From NCBI RefSeq assembly GCF_024362695.1, contig NC_065420.1, forward strand, positions 2,140,501 to 2,204,500: DNA of 64,000 bases. Reading direction: 5' to 3'. Of this stretch, positions 1-10,258 are shown piece by piece (the first letter of the stretch is position 1; each line of letters opens with the position of its first letter). The stretch is from Pectinophora gossypiella (lineage: Eukaryota > Arthropoda > Insecta > Lepidoptera > Gelechiidae). The translations under genes were made by a program, and so were the position numbers. Below the pieces are notes generated by a model. The model searched no databases, was not told the DNA's origin, and saw nothing but the letters and a program-made list of their open reading frames with translations.

Positions 1-282
1 TAAGGCAGTGTTACAGCATCTCTATCCTACTAATTATTATTAGCATGCAAATGTCGAAAATTCTAAAATTCTCTAATACTATACAAAAATATTAGTAATT
101 AGCCATTCGCGTAATTTAAAAGTCATAACTTTAGTGGGTCCGTTTTTATTTATTTTATGCTTTATTATTTTAACAGGAAATCACAAACAGGATAGAGGAA
201 GCCATTATTATGACATTGGTTACAAATGAGTACCTTTAAAACTTACAGATTAATACTTATGACCTTATTACATACAGAACTC
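1..282. other. AT-rich spacer
   Basis: I see no gene, no repeat shared with the rest of the window and no clear signal here. Confidence 0.5.
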
Positions 283-533
283 CTCCGTGGTCCAGTGCTC
301 ACTATCCGGAAGTCCCGAGTTCGAATCCTAGTAGGGACATATCACAAAAAACACTTTGTGAGCCCTGATTTGCTTAGGATATTACAGGCTGATCAGCTAA
401 TTGTCCGAAAAGTAAGATGATCCGTGCTTCGGAAGGCATGTTAAGCCGTTGATACCGGTTACTGCTTGAAGATGTAAGTACATAGTCGTTACACGAGCCA
501 GTTGGCGGATGAATAATAACCCTGACACCAGGG
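283..533 (+). repeat. SINE family A, tRNA-derived
   Basis: The head has a tRNA-like B box (gagttcgaatcc). It is followed by the block shared by all A copies: TTTGTGA..CCTAG, then CCGTGCTTCGGAAGGCA, then TAAGCCGTTG, then CAGTCGTTACA-like and ACCAGGG segments. The tail is cut off at the junction with the inverted copy that follows. Confidence 0.85.
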
Positions 534-650
534 TCCTAACCAAACTAGGGATCACAAAGTTATGTTTGTGATATGTTCCCACCGGGATTTGGACTCGGGG
601 CCTCCGGGTCGTAAGACTAACGCGCAAACCACTGGACCACGTTGGCCGGT
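534..650 (-). repeat. SINE family A, head only, inverted
   Basis: Read on the minus strand this is the tRNA-like head (tggtccagtgg ... B box ... ccctagtttggttagga). It abuts the truncated tail of the plus copy, so the two form an inverted pair. Confidence 0.85.
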
Positions 651-1293
651 TTTGAACAATGGGAGAGTGGTTCAATAACAATAAAATACAAAGGAATGAA
701 ATTGTTTCTATACTATCAAAGGCGGACACAAAAAGCATAATATCGAGACTTGTCATAGAACGCAAAATGATGGTGACTCACGCTATACCTAAACAAACTT
801 ATCAAAGCCATCGGAAAACTCAACTAACTGCTATTTGCAAACTTGCGTCCTTCGTAATAAAATGCAATTTAAGTTTACATATTTGATATGAACGGTAAAC
901 ATAACGTGGTATATTTGCAAATTGTAATTTGTATCGTTTGACCCATTTGCTCAGTTTCAACGAGTTTTGTTGATTTATAATGTTCGTTGATGGCTGCTAA
1001 TTAACGTGGCGAGATATATGGTTCAGATGTTGAAACGTTCGGCTGGCATTGATGATTTCGCAGCTTTGATCCTGGTTGCAACTTTTTGTTAAATCCATTC
1101 CATATATTTATAAGTTCACGCCCATAATCGTCCACGCCGTGATGGGGTGGGCAGGGCCATCATCAGAAGACAACTTGTCGTAAGATGGATACATTATCGT
1201 TGAATCCCTCTGTCGGTTTGTACGACATAGTTCGTAGATGTGTAATATACTTTATTCGTTCCTAGTCTAGCATAAGTAGAAGGTTATTAAGGA
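651..1293. other. Spacer without recognised feature
   Basis: Short open frames occur here but none has a recognisable domain. The stretch around 1120-1160 resembles the frequent lepidopteran 'cccataatcg...tgatggggtgggcag' dispersed repeat. Confidence 0.4.
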
Positions 1294-1612
1294 AGTGGTC
1301 CAGTGGTTGTGCGTTGAGCTCACAATCCGGAGGCCCCGGGTTCGAATCCCAATGGGGACATATCACAAAAATCACTTTGTGATCCCTAGTTTGGTTAGGA
1401 CATTACAAGCCGATCACCTGATTGTCCGAAAGTAAGAGGATCCGTGCTTCGAAAGACACGTTAAGCCGTTGGTACCGGTTACTACTTACTGATGTAGGTT
1501 AGTAGTCGTTACATGAGCCATGTCAAGGGCCTTTGGCGGCTCAATAATAACCTTGCAACAAGGTTGATGGGGTTGGTAATTCACCTCACAACCCACACGA
1601 TAGAAGAACTAA
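1294..1612 (+). repeat. SINE family A, near full length
   Basis: Complete order of family A: A-box-like tggtccagtggtt, B box ggttcgaatcc, conserved core, gttgatggggttgg segment, and the tail cacccacacgatagaagaa. It is a useful reference copy for the family. Confidence 0.9.
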
Positions 1613-1820
1613 AAGAAACCTCGGTGAGATGTGAGTACTTAATTCATGTTGCGATGGATGTACGGTGACGAGCATTAATATGTATACACTTTGGTACCAT
1701 GTCACATTAACTTTTTTGACACATTGAACTGTAAGTCTCACTAGATTTCAAATATGTTAGTGCGACAGAGTCCTAAAGTGGGTACATTATGTTGCTCATG
1801 ACTGTACCTCTACGGCTCTA

Positions 1821-2071
1821 GACAGACGGACCGCATTTCAACTGCAATCCGACTGCTAAATTGCAGTTCCGATGCAGTTTGAATGCAGTTGACACGACTG
1901 CAATAGAACTGCAAACCAAACGGGCAGTCCGATTGCAGTTCAATTGTAGTCGGCGTGCAGTCGTGCTGCACAGTTGGTTTGCAGTTCTGTTGCAGTCGTG
2001 TCAACTGCATTCAAACTGCACCTGAACTGCAATTTGCGGTTGGATTGCAGTTGAAATGCGGTCCGTCTGTC
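1821..2071. mobile_element. 251-bp palindromic MITE made of CTGCA units
   Basis: The two arms are about 100 bp, near-perfect reverse complements around a centre near 1945. They begin GACAGACGGACCG and end CGGTCCGTCTGTC. A TA dinucleotide lies on each side, as expected for a Tc1/mariner-type target duplication, although the flanks are themselves palindromic (CTAG). Both arms consist largely of repeated CTGCA/TGCAG words. There is no coding capacity. I do not recognise the family. Confidence 0.7.
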
Positions 2072-2074
2072 TAG

Positions 2075-2436
2075 CGCCTACCATATGCCAAAATAGGCAG
2101 CACTTTTTACTTATATCTAATTTAAATGTAATACACGTGTCTCATACATAATATATATATCTCAATATTGTTATTGTGTCTCTAACTTCATCCTCTCGAC
2201 CTCGGATCAAGGTTTTACCTACTTGAGGTATTCTCATAATCACGCGCGGCCCTGAATTTATAGTTTAATAATAAAAAACAACGATTTAATCAGTAGAAGG
2301 AAGGTCAACTATTTGTTATTTGTGTGATCTATTGATTGGCCATTAATGTTTTTAATAGTTGGCGGTTTTATAGTCTGAGATTCCTTCTTTAACTGCAATT
2401 CGATTATGTCTTTTTTTTAATAGGCATGTAAATTGT
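2075..2436. other. AT-rich spacer
   Basis: No gene or repeat recognised. Confidence 0.5.
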
Positions 2437-2604
2437 AATTGAATGAGGGATTTTCCAGGCTACGAACATCAAAAACAATATCTATATTGTTTTTGGCGCT
2501 GTGCAGAATTTTTTCGTTTAACCTTCTAATTTCAAGGATAACAGACATAATTATTATGTATCTTTTATCTTTGTTTTTGGGTATAAATTATGAATATTGA
2601 AGGC
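2437..2604 (+). mobile_element. MITE family I, left part (split copy)
   Basis: Starts with the I terminus (GAGGGATTTTCCAGGCTACG), then the interior words gataacagacat and cttttatctttgtttttgg found in the copies at 13304, 33664 and 57446. Its continuation lies at 7882, across the nested insertions. Confidence 0.75.
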
Positions 2605-2663
2605 ATACCATAATTCTGAGTTGTACCAAGTCGAATTTCCTGTCGGAAAATTCATGAAAGTTT
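2605..2663 (+). mobile_element. MITE family H, left half (split by LINE)
   Basis: Matches the left arm of family H (ATTCTGAGTTG ... GTCGGAAAATTCATGAAA). It ends with the 7-bp word AAAGTTT, which recurs at 7766-7772 on the far side of the LINE. Confidence 0.8.
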
Positions 2664-3115
2664 AATAGAATAGAATAGAATAACTTTATTCCCAAAACAG
2701 TGAAGGTTACAAAAGCATTTACATAAATTAAGTTTAACAATTTGTGACTAGTAGCTAACACTGCCCAGGGAAATGGGACTGACTCAGCATATTGTTGCTA
2801 AGAGTATGGTACGAATGCCCACTCTCACCAACACTGATATTCTGCCAGTACCCATATTACGCTTATAATTAGTAATAAATGAATTGAACGTGCCAACAAA
2901 AAACCGTGCCGTGAATTGTTTAAACGGAAAAAAATATATAACAACAAAACAAAAAACAAAGGTAAGGTTAACAAAGTACTAAATGAAAATCAGTAGTATG
3001 CCAAGGGGTTAAATCATAATTGATAGTATAAATAAAAATATATAAGCAAATAGAATAGATTATTATATTGGTATGTAAATTGATAGGTGTATGTATGTAT
3101 ATGTGCAGAGTTCAG

Positions 3116-5956
3116 TCACCCCATACTTTTTTGAATATTAAGAAGATGTTCTCTAAATTTTTTCTTAAAAGTGGGTTTTGAGGTAACTCTGCGTAGAGGC
3201 GGTGGTATATCGTTCCAACATTTGTTGGCTCGGTAACTAAAACCACCACGGAAAGCGGCTGTTCTGTGTCGTGGTATATGCATCGCTATTGAGCAAGACC
3301 TCGCAGATTCCCGCCAGGACAGATTTTTATAAAGATAAGGAGGCTCTTTAAACCTAACAATGTCATGCAGTTGACATGCGTAATATAGACTCAGACGGTG
3401 ATGCATATTGAGAAGATTCGACTTGTTAAGAAAAGGCGTGATATGAGTACGAGGAGGAATGGGGAAACAAAAACGTGCACAGGCATTTTGAACGCGCTGA
3501 ATAATATTTTCAGTTTTTTTGTATAGACAAGGTCCATAAACAGTGAGACTGTAGTTGAGTTTTGACAGAACGAGTGTTTCACAAAGCATAATTCTCATGT
3601 CCGTACTAATAAAGGGTCTAATTTGGTACAGAACTTTTAGCCTGTAAAAGCAATTACGAGCCAACTCAACCACATGATTCTCAAATCTCAATTGTGAATC
3701 GAAAATTAAACCGAGATTGCGCGCCTCCGATACCTGGTCAAGAGATGTACCCATTATGGATACTTTAGGTTTGGCAGCTTCTAGTAGTTTAGTTTGCTGC
3801 TTCGTACCTATGATCATGAATTTGGACTTAGAGGCATTCAAAACAAGGCAATTTTTCTGGCTCCAGGCAAAAACTCTATTCAGGTCTTGATTAAGAGAAT
3901 CAACTGCTCCGACCGTATCATCACGTCCACATGGGACATAAATTTGCAGATCATCGGCATAAATATGATATTTGCTGTATTGAATACAATCAGTAATATC
4001 GGAACTATAAATAATGAAGAGTAACGGACCTAATATAGATCCCTGCGGAACTCCACGTTTAACCAATTGATAATCGGATTGCAAAAGATCACCGTTGGGT
4101 TTTCGTATCACCACTTTTTGGTGACGCTCATCCAAATAGTTGCTGAACCACTTGATCGCTGTAGACTCGAATCCATAGTAAGCCAGTTTTGATATTAATA
4201 ATGACGTATTTATGGAGTCGAAAGCCCTCGAAAAATCAAGCAGTACCAAGATGGAACCCATACCTGAGTCCTGGTGACGCAAAAGATTGTCAACTACATC
4301 AAGAAGAGCTGTTGTGGTACTGCGCTTTGATCGAAACCCAGACTGAAGCTCAGGAAGGATGTTTGAAGAAATGCAGTATTTGTATACTTGGTTGTAGACT
4401 ATTTTTTCTATAATTTTGGACAAAAAAGGTAAAATACTGATAGGTCGCAAATCTTTAATATCAGTTACATTGGATTTTTTTGGTAGAGGGTGTACTATTG
4501 CATTTTTCCATTGATTGGGGAAAATGCCACGTAAAATTGATTTATTAATTATCGCTGTAATGACACCAAGCGTTTGCGGTAAAGTAAGAATGAACATGTC
4601 TCTAGAAACATTATCATGTCCCATGGCGTTAGATTTGATTTCAAATATCGCCTTAGCTACCACATTTTCATGCACTGGACTAAGCTTAAAAATAGCATCA
4701 CTGTGCTTATGAAACTCGTAGTACGTCATAGTGGAGAGATCGGTCCTGTCACTGCCTGGAACATTAAGAAAATGCTTATTAATGTCGTCCGGGTTGTTAA
4801 AATGAGCCGGTAGGTCTCCTGAGTTTTTAAAATTAGGTAAAATAGAGGATTTTAGATTTTTCCAGAGAGTTTTTGCATTATTAAGGTTTTTGTTAACCGT
4901 TTCATTAAAAAATGCAGATTTTTCGGCTACTGTGTTAGTAATAACTAAATGTTTTAGAGATTTGTAATATTCTTTATCATTGTCATTTCCTGTTAATTTT
5001 GCTTTAGTGTGAGCCTTATCTCGCAAATTCATAAGGTACCTTATATTACTTGTTAACCACGGTAACGTTTTCCCTGAAATTCTTATGCGTCTCTCTGGTG
5101 CAAAAACATTAAAAATTCGTAAGATATGATTTTGCAATTGGCTCACCATATCATTCACATCCTCTAAACGAGATATATATGACCAATCGACTGCACTTAC
5201 AGCAGACTCAAACAGAGGCATATTAATGGATTTTAACGGACGTTGTACAATTACTTGAGGTGTAATTTTTTTCTTTTTAATTTTGAATTCTGTGAAAATT
5301 GCGGCATGAGCCCCAAGATCCGGGATGTGATTTACCGTAGTAGTCAGAGTATCGGCATCAGTGAGTATTAAATCTATGAGTGTAGCGCTATGATCAGTAA
5401 AGTGTGTAGCGGACTTGACGTGGTTGTTTAAGTTAGAACAGCGTAAAAATTGATTTAGAGCAACCGTCTCACGATCAGATACATCCAGCAAATTAATATT
5501 AAAGTCACCCATAAGCACTATAATGTCATGATTCTTAAATGAAGATAAGGAGTCAGTCAGAGAGTCTAAAAAAATATCAACACCGACCCAGTCTGGTCTA
5601 TAGGCTGTACCGACTAGAAAACGTGTTTTATTCACAGAAAAGGTGATCCACATTTGCTCAACTTCAATGTTCGTGGTTGGATGTGGACATACGCGGATCG
5701 AGTAATCACGCCTACAGTAAAAACCAACACCTCCACCTCGCTTTTTAGGAAGACCTCGCGGACGAGGTAAATGACGCAAACGATAACCAATTACAGATGG
5801 AGCACAGAAATCATTACTGTCACTCAACCACGTTTCGTTAATAGCTAAAACATCCGGCTTCTCTTTCAGCAACATGGCCTCAAACTCATCTTTTTTAGTA
5901 CATAAGGAACCTGCGTTAAAAAGACCTAACTTAAGAAAATTTGTTTTAATCATCAT
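3116..5956 (-). CDS. LINE ORF2: endonuclease-reverse transcriptase
   Basis: 946 residues, uninterrupted. Residues about 1-225 form an APE-type endonuclease: N14, E41 in NETW, D151/N153 in GDFN, the SATLIDLIL block and H217 are all present. About residues 440-720 form the reverse transcriptase: LRPIS, QSGFR, LVLLDFSRAFD, RGVPQGSILGPLLF, and the catalytic YADD at about 666-669. The remainder is the LINE C-terminal region, ending in the R-rich block before the stop. By analogy with the family it nicks target DNA and primes cDNA synthesis from its own RNA. Start is the ATG-ATG at 5956. Length and motif order are normal for the group, and I see no frameshift or lost catalytic residue. Confidence 0.95.
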   Translation of the reverse strand: MMIKTNFLKLGLFNAGSLCTKKDEFEAMLLKEKPDVLAINETWLSDSNDFCAPSVIGYRLRHLPRPRGLPKKRGGGVGFYCRRDYSIRVCPHPTTNIEVEQMWITFSVNKTRFLVGTAYRPDWVGVDIFLDSLTDSLSSFKNHDIIVLMGDFNINLLDVSDRETVALNQFLRCSNLNNHVKSATHFTDHSATLIDLILTDADTLTTTVNHIPDLGAHAAIFTEFKIKKKKITPQVIVQRPLKSINMPLFESAVSAVDWSYISRLEDVNDMVSQLQNHILRIFNVFAPERRIRISGKTLPWLTSNIRYLMNLRDKAHTKAKLTGNDNDKEYYKSLKHLVITNTVAEKSAFFNETVNKNLNNAKTLWKNLKSSILPNFKNSGDLPAHFNNPDDINKHFLNVPGSDRTDLSTMTYYEFHKHSDAIFKLSPVHENVVAKAIFEIKSNAMGHDNVSRDMFILTLPQTLGVITAIINKSILRGIFPNQWKNAIVHPLPKKSNVTDIKDLRPISILPFLSKIIEKIVYNQVYKYCISSNILPELQSGFRSKRSTTTALLDVVDNLLRHQDSGMGSILVLLDFSRAFDSINTSLLISKLAYYGFESTAIKWFSNYLDERHQKVVIRKPNGDLLQSDYQLVKRGVPQGSILGPLLFIIYSSDITDCIQYSKYHIYADDLQIYVPCGRDDTVGAVDSLNQDLNRVFAWSQKNCLVLNASKSKFMIIGTKQQTKLLEAAKPKVSIMGTSLDQVSEARNLGLIFDSQLRFENHVVELARNCFYRLKVLYQIRPFISTDMRIMLCETLVLSKLNYSLTVYGPCLYKKTENIIQRVQNACARFCFPIPPRTHITPFLNKSNLLNMHHRLSLYYACQLHDIVRFKEPPYLYKNLSWRESARSCSIAMHIPRHRTAAFRGGFSYRANKCWNDIPPPLRRVTSKPTFKKKFREHLLNIQKSMG

Positions 5957-6252
5957 TATTAAAAAGCATTTGGATATTATTAAAACGTATACCTATAATA
6001 AAAAATAAATATCTATAAATATATACTTGTCCGAAAAATAAAATATAATACATTTGGTATATATGTTTAAAAGATATATGTTTAAATAAAAAGTGTATAT
6101 ATGTTGGCAATAACCCCGTCATTGACAAACTATGTAATAAATAAAAAAAGCTAACTCCGAAATCCCCGGCAGTTAAAACATAGGTTACAAGATCTAGATG
6201 ATAAATCAAATACATTAAAACAAAAGCGAGAATACACAAATGAGAAAACACC
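5957..6252 (-). other. ORF1-ORF2 spacer of the LINE
   Basis: About 296 bp, T-rich on the sense strand, between the two ORFs. A second reading frame, open for 147 codons (5946-6389), spans the end of ORF1, this spacer and the ORF2 start. Its F/L/I/Y-rich product is what T-rich sequence yields by chance, so I do not call it a gene. Confidence 0.6.
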
Positions 6253-7470
6253 TCAATCAGCTGTAACATCACTTTTGATATCGAAAATACGATGATAGTC
6301 CTCTTTGTTACGAAAAATGTGCCGAGTATCGTTCTCACTTTTCTTTGCAAAAATTTGACCATAGCTTGTCCATACATATTTCCAGTCATGTTCTTTACCG
6401 GCTACTCGAACAAGATTAAAAAGCTCGCGATTATATTTAGTTAGCCGTTCATTGACATAAAACTTTTGAGGCTGGTGATCAGGGAGACCAAGACCTTCCG
6501 TAGTGGAACCGCGCCGTGTGCGGGAGCACTTGACCATATTGACACGAGTGGTATGTCTGGCCAGCCGTACTGCGATAGGTCGGGGCCGAGGCGACTTGCC
6601 TGCGCTATTTTCTCCTCGCTTGGGTCCAACTCTCACTGCGCTGACGACATCGGATTCCTGCAAATTACAGCCCAGTTTGGTCGCCGCTGTCAGGACAACA
6701 TGCATAACTGACTCGCCTTGATACTCAGGAATTCCAGAGATATCCACGTCATTCATTAACGATTGCTGCTCTTTGTAATTCATATCATTTTGAATTTTTT
6801 GCATGGAGGCCACGATATCCTGAACTCCATAAGCAGCAGCCTGTTGCTGTCTTAAACTGGTGATCTCCGAGCGCAGCGACACGTTATCCGTTTCGAGCAT
6901 GTCCAAGCGGGTTGAGGCTGACTTGACAAGATTGTCTAGTTCTGCGATTTGTGAAGACAGAAAATCTGTCGTAGCGGTAAAATCTGTTTTTAACCGCTCA
7001 ATAGATGAGACAAATTCAGCCTTTATGTCTAAAACGATAGAAGCGCGTACGTCACTAAGCTTAGAGTCGAGAATCGCATTTAGCTTGGAGTCCAGCTTCT
7101 CTTCCAGCAACTCGGAGACACTTTCCAGTGAGAGCACGCCCCTCGAAGGCATCGTCGTCGAGGCAGTGACCGTTTTGAGAGCATCAATAGATGGTTTAGA
7201 AAAAAATTCAACATAGCTATCCTCGTATGACATGTCCATATCCGGGTGAACCTCTCCCTGTTGCCGCACTGGTGTACTATCTCCACGACGTTTCGTGTTA
7301 ATATTCAAACACGACGGACATCGCCATGCGCGTTTCAGTTCATTTATTTTCGTTTTGAATTGTTCAGGTGTAACACTAACGCATTCAATGTGGTACGTTC
7401 CCTTACATGTTATGCACACCAGCATGCTATTCAAATTCTCAAGGGGGTTGTTGCATCCCTGGCACTTCAT
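6253..7470 (-). CDS. LINE ORF1: PHD-finger, coiled-coil RNA-binding-type protein
   Basis: 405 residues. The N-terminus is a perfect PHD-type Cys4-His-Cys3 finger: C3, C6, C19, C22, H27, C30, C51, C54. A heptad-like region rich in L, S and D (about 110-235) is predicted coiled coil. The C-terminal part (about 240-400) has the basic, aromatic pattern of CR1-like ORF1 proteins (for example YVNERLTKYNRELFN). The family role is binding element RNA in an RNP. Start is the ATG at 7470. No break is seen. Confidence 0.9.
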   Translation of the reverse strand: MKCQGCNNPLENLNSMLVCITCKGTYHIECVSVTPEQFKTKINELKRAWRCPSCLNINTKRRGDSTPVRQQGEVHPDMDMSYEDSYVEFFSKPSIDALKTVTASTTMPSRGVLSLESVSELLEEKLDSKLNAILDSKLSDVRASIVLDIKAEFVSSIERLKTDFTATTDFLSSQIAELDNLVKSASTRLDMLETDNVSLRSEITSLRQQQAAAYGVQDIVASMQKIQNDMNYKEQQSLMNDVDISGIPEYQGESVMHVVLTAATKLGCNLQESDVVSAVRVGPKRGENSAGKSPRPRPIAVRLARHTTRVNMVKCSRTRRGSTTEGLGLPDHQPQKFYVNERLTKYNRELFNLVRVAGKEHDWKYVWTSYGQIFAKKSENDTRHIFRNKEDYHRIFDIKSDVTAD

Positions 7471-7772
7471 GGCGTATGTAAATCAATTTTATTTTCTTGT
7501 AAAATATAGAAGAATGCCCGAGCCGACGAGAAAAATTATTCACCGAGCGCGCGCAGTCCGCTGCTGTTGCCCTGCACTCGATGCGATGACTCACTCCCAA
7601 GACGACGGAATGCGAGGCGGTCGGTGTAGCAACAGCAGCTACGCACGTAGCACTCGTAGTCGCCGCCCGTAGCAGAAAGTGGTGCGTAATTACGCGTGTG
7701 GTGCTCCGAACCGAAATGGCGTCGCGGGGAAAGCGCAGACTATCGTGGGTTGGGTCCGAGTTCGAAAAGTTT

Positions 7773-7881
7773 TAGTGTTTTCTTTCATTGTTTTCAGTTC
7801 CATACTTGATATCAACCCAGAATCATAGCCTGAATCATCCTTTAAAGTTTTCGTTACGATGTTACTAACACCCTGTATGTA
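7773..7881 (+). mobile_element. MITE family H, right half (split by LINE)
   Basis: Continues the H copy begun at 2605: tccatacttgatatcaa, cagaatcat, then the terminal gttactaacaccctg followed by TA. Both halves join into one H copy when the LINE is removed, apart from a missing left end. Confidence 0.8.
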
Positions 7882-7999
7882 GCAACATAATTCTATACAA
7901 AATGTGATCCAAATATCAAGCAAAAACTATTTTTATACATACTTCTCCCATTACATTGTATTTTGGAATAATCATGTACCCGAGTAATGAAAAATCAGG
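7882..7999 (+). mobile_element. MITE family I, right part (split copy)
   Basis: Contains the I words tagcaacataattct, ccaaatatcaagcaa and tacccgagtaatga. It is cut off by the poly(T) of the SINE F copy at 8000. Confidence 0.75.
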
Positions 8000-8272
8000 T
8001 TTTTTTTCTTTTTTTTGATGTGACTTTTTGTAGATTTGCTGCAGGTGGCATTAACTACTTGGCCGGACAAATGGGGAGCGCTGAAGGCTCTCACCCGGTA
8101 CAACGTTTGAGACAACAGGCCTGAGGGTACCCAATTGGGCGCGAACCTCGGCTCAGGGCGATGTCTGAGAGGAAAAATATTTGAAAGAATTAATCGACCC
8201 TAGAGGGTTGATAGCGATAAGCGCTGATTGAGGGAAGTCGTCGACCACGCCGGCGGGGTCGGTATCGGGATC
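8000..8272 (-). repeat. SINE-like retroelement family F
   Basis: Sense strand is minus: it ends in the word taagtcacatca-like plus poly(A), seen here as poly(T) at 8000. The body matches the full copy at 32556. Confidence 0.85.
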
Positions 8273-8515
8273 AAGATAATTATCACATTAAAGCTGTACA
8301 ATATTGGTTTTGGTGAACGTAGCCTGTATAAAATATGCTGCATATACATCTGGCGTTATGTTCATGTTTGTAGATATGCACATATGAAATCCGCGGTGAG
8401 TCCTTATACTAAAATCTCGCAACGCTTGCGGTAACACCTTTGTAGGCAGCCCTTATCCCATTCCAAGGGGCCGCCGCAACATGTATTCCTTTTCCTTACA
8501 CGAAATGTTCTGTAT

Positions 8516-8668
8516 CGTGTGAGTTGTGAGGCGGATAACCAACCTCATCAACCCTGGTATCAGGGTTATTATTGAGCCGCCAAAGTCCCCTGCCATGGCT
8601 CATGTAACGACTACTTACTTACATCACTAAGTAGTAACCGGGGCCAACGGCTTAACGTGCCTTTCGAA
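8516..8668 (-). repeat. SINE family A, tail half
   Basis: Minus-strand copy lacking the head. Carries the conserved ccgtgctt..ggcacgttaagcc core and the cacaact..cacg tail. Confidence 0.85.
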
Positions 8669-8672
8669 GAAT

Positions 8673-9073
8673 AATCTATATAATCGGTATTACCTGTACT
8701 ATCTGTTTTCTTTGTAAGTTCCTTGCGTCTGTTTTATTGTGTACAAATAAATAAATGATTTAAGTAGGCATTCGACCTTAAATTAATAATGAGCATACAA
8801 CTCTTTTAACAACATGACAGCACTACGCCTGTATCTCCGAAGAGATAGACAAAATGTGAAGTACACACACACACACGCTCTTCGCCTGATGGTAGGCAAT
8901 TACCGTCGCCCATAGACACCAACACATGAGGGGTCACATACGTATAAATGCGTTACCGACCTTTCTATAGGACGTGGTGGCAGGGGGAAGACGGAAGGGG
9001 GGGAATAAGAAGTCCACACGAAACAGCTCAGCAGCGACTATGGTCAGCACGGCACGGGGCTTGAAAAACCTGG
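8673..9073. other. Spacer, old retroelement tail
   Basis: Near 8735-8760 there is 'acaaataaataaatga', like the 3' end of a retroelement. Nothing else is recognised. Confidence 0.3.
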
Positions 9074-9296
9074 GGTTAAAAAGGCCACATCGAAGCATCA
9101 TCATCTGCCTGCGCCATTTCCCATCATCTGAGGTCGGCTCTCCTTGTCAGTCTTCTCCATTCTTGGCACATCGAAGTAATGCATAAAAAGCAATATTGCT
9201 ATTTGACAAAAAGCAAGTGCGCAATGCAAACCAATGTCAAATAGCAATTTTGCTTTTATAGATGAATTGCTTCGATGTGGCCATTTTGACCCCCCT
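9074..9296. mobile_element. Palindromic MITE family E (rearranged)
   Basis: The right arm is complete (caaatgtcaaatagcaa ... gatgaattgcttcgatgtgg ... ccccc). The left arm has the terminal ggccacatcgaagca plus a gap filled with unrelated sequence. Compare the complete copy at 58309. Confidence 0.7.
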
Positions 9297-9764
9297 GGAG
9301 CTTGTACACCTCTCAAACTCAAGGAGAGTAACCTCCCCCCGTATAGGCTTCGCTACATCAGCTACGCGTCCTCGGAGCTTCTCTTTGATATAAATCAATG
9401 ACATAACATAGACAGATAAAACGCATTGATACATCCGTACATCGTAAATCCGTGCTTCCTAGTTGGTATATCATTAATCATTTAGTATTATAATAGCTAT
9501 ATCTACCAATGTTTACATCGCGAAGGTTGCGTTACGTCATCACGTGCAGCCTTGCTTGTGTTCTTTTTTGTTATTTTTATTCTTGATTTATTTTTTATGG
9601 ATGTGCTGACATGACAATTATGAATCAATAAGCAGTCAAAAGTTAATAAATACAAACGCCACCTACGTCCATTTTGGGTGGGCCGAGCCACAAAGTCGAC
9701 AGTATAGCTATAGCATAGAGGCATAGAATAAAGAATAATAAATACTACGTATAGAACGGTAGCT
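9297..9764. other. Unique spacer with one CRE/E-box pair
   Basis: TTACGTCATCACGTG at 9532-9546 joins an ATF/CREB-type site (TTACGTCA) to an E-box (CACGTG). No gene is seen next to it, so any regulatory role is inference. Confidence 0.3.
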
Positions 9765-9935
9765 TAAAAAAAGAAAGAAAAAGAAAAAAGAAAGAGCGAG
9801 AGAGAGAGAGTAGAAAGTAGTGTGGCGGCTTGAAAACTGCCGCCAACCGTCGGCCAATCAGCGGTCGTTCCCCGCCCGCGCTCCCGCACACACACGGGAG
9901 TCGGGATAGAGACAAGAGTTAGAGAGTACTATATA
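9765..9935. promoter_or_regulatory. GA-rich tract followed by CpG-rich block with CCAAT
   Basis: A purine tract (aaagaaag ... gagagagagag) runs into a CpG-rich block containing ccaatcagcg and ccccgcccgcgctccc, then a TATA-like actatata. This has the look of an insect promoter, but no coding exon is visible downstream. Unproven. Confidence 0.25.
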
Positions 9936-10112
9936 GGGAACAAAAGAAGGAACTGGCTTCATGACTGGTTGCGTTTAAAACAATAAGTGTGCGCTAGTAT
10001 ATGATTGGTTCATTTAGTTAAAAATTAATGGTGGACTGTGAGAGGTGCAAAACGTTTTGGACGTAAAAAATTGAGTTGTGATTGGAACGTACCCTACTGA
10101 ACGTGACAAATT

Positions 10113-10223
10113 ATATCTAAAAAGCAAAGAGGGATTCAGCGGGCTCGCACCGCTGCCATCCCCAAAGTAGCTTGGAAAATGCTGCACCGACAAGAGCTTG
10201 ACTCTTAAATTGATGATGATGAT
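10113..10223 (+). repeat. RTE-type LINE 3' end
   Basis: Has the block gctgcaccgacaagagc ... gactcttaaat followed by a tga repeat. The same block ends the RTE fragment at 15905. Confidence 0.6.
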
Positions 10224-10258
10224 AGAACGGTAACTCTCCGCCGCGCACCAATTCGTAT

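Larger units (their letters stand above)
2664..7765 (-). mobile_element. Full-length non-LTR retrotransposon (CR1/Jockey group)
   Basis: A 5.1-kb element read on the minus strand: GC-rich 5' UTR (about 7471-7765), ORF1, a spacer of about 296 bp, ORF2, and a 3' UTR of about 450 bp. The 3' end has an AATAAA signal followed by a TTCTA pentanucleotide tail instead of poly(A). The 7-bp duplication AAAGTTT (2657-2663 and 7766-7772) marks both ends, so the copy does not look 5'-truncated. Both ORFs are open, so it may be young and perhaps active. The target was a family H MITE. The clade is inferred from the PHD-type ORF1 and the microsatellite tail; a tree would be needed to fix it. Confidence 0.9.

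Noticed and set aside
283..345. tRNA gene suggested by the B box
   Set aside because: All B-box matches lie in SINE heads followed by the same non-tRNA core, and none folds into a complete tRNA with an acceptor stem that I can see.
5946..6389. 147-codon frame between LINE ORF1 and ORF2 as a third gene
   Set aside because: It overlaps both ORFs in another frame and its F/L/I/Y-rich product is what a T-rich strand gives by chance.
6466..7216. Plus-strand open frames opposite LINE ORF1
   Set aside because: They are antisense shadows of the ORF1 coding sequence without domains of their own.
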